NCBI RefSeq assembly: GCF_002980555.1
Contig: NZ_PVBT01000001.1
Span: 248,001 to 312,000, forward strand
DNA from: Phyllobacterium myrsinacearum
GTDB taxonomy: Bacteria > Pseudomonadota > Alphaproteobacteria > Rhizobiales > Rhizobiaceae
Direction: 5' to 3'
DNA length: 64,000 nucleotides
A program made the translations under genes and the position numbers. Below the pieces are notes generated by a model. That model was not told where the DNA came from and searched no databases. It saw nothing but the letters and a program-made list of their open reading frames with translations. This document shows, piece by piece, positions 63,991-64,000 of the stretch. Position 1 is the stretch's first letter. Every line of letters starts with the position of its first letter.

Positions 63991-64000
63991 GTTGAGTCGG

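Overview
The window looks like chromosomal core DNA of an alphaproteobacterium of the order Rhizobiales (Hyphomicrobiales), most likely near Brucella/Ochrobactrum/Phyllobacterium. The reasons are high GC, a BA14K-family protein, a UvrB with long N- and C-terminal extensions, a greA - LPS-core mannosyltransferase - lrp - trxB - lsrB/vtlR gene order, carA - yqeY leading toward dnaG, and an intergenic structure that looks like an AbcR-type small RNA. I see no prophage, integrase, transposase, CRISPR array, rRNA or tRNA. Family assignments rest on motifs and remembered homologues; no search was run.

Layout. 0-5 kb: a MarR / OmpR-type regulator / EnvZ-type kinase set (kinase cut by the left edge), ilvE, a small glycine-rich membrane protein, an MBL hydrolase and a BA14K protein. 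5-18 kb: cold-shock protein, lytic transglycosylase, lipid kinase, HAD hydrolase, a DUF3857/transglutaminase protein, a HerA-like ATPase, a saccharopine-dehydrogenase-like protein divergent from a TetR regulator, an alpha/beta hydrolase divergent from a CGNR regulator, and metE behind a cobalamin riboswitch. 18-31 kb: an MFS/TetR divergent pair, uvrB, a SemiSWEET, a lipoprotein hydrolase, an enolase-superfamily enzyme, a YciA-type thioesterase, a VOC protein, LtrA, an extensin-like lipoprotein and an EamA transporter.

31-40 kb is the most characteristic block: greA with a leader terminator, two LPS-core glycosyltransferases, lrp, trkH, trxB, an LsrB/VtlR-like LysR regulator, an AbcR-like sRNA, msrP and an aspartate aminotransferase. 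40-47 kb is accessory: GST, a LysR/alcohol dehydrogenase divergent pair, a second cold-shock protein, an SbmA/BacA-type ABC exporter whose ATPase motifs are eroded, an NmrA-type protein behind a MerR-type promoter, and an ArsR regulator. 47-64 kb: carB with a terminator hairpin in its leader, YpfJ, two MFS/TetR units, an aldo/keto reductase, carA, yqeY, a repeat cluster, a Na/Pi cotransporter and dnaG.

The window has no large undescribed gene cluster. Its more interesting content is regulatory: the AbcR-like sRNA beside its likely regulator, leader terminators before greA and carB, the metE riboswitch, a 19-bp-spacer MerR-type promoter with no MerR gene in view, several clean operator palindromes, dispersed repeats, and an ABC exporter with a probably dead nucleotide-binding domain.
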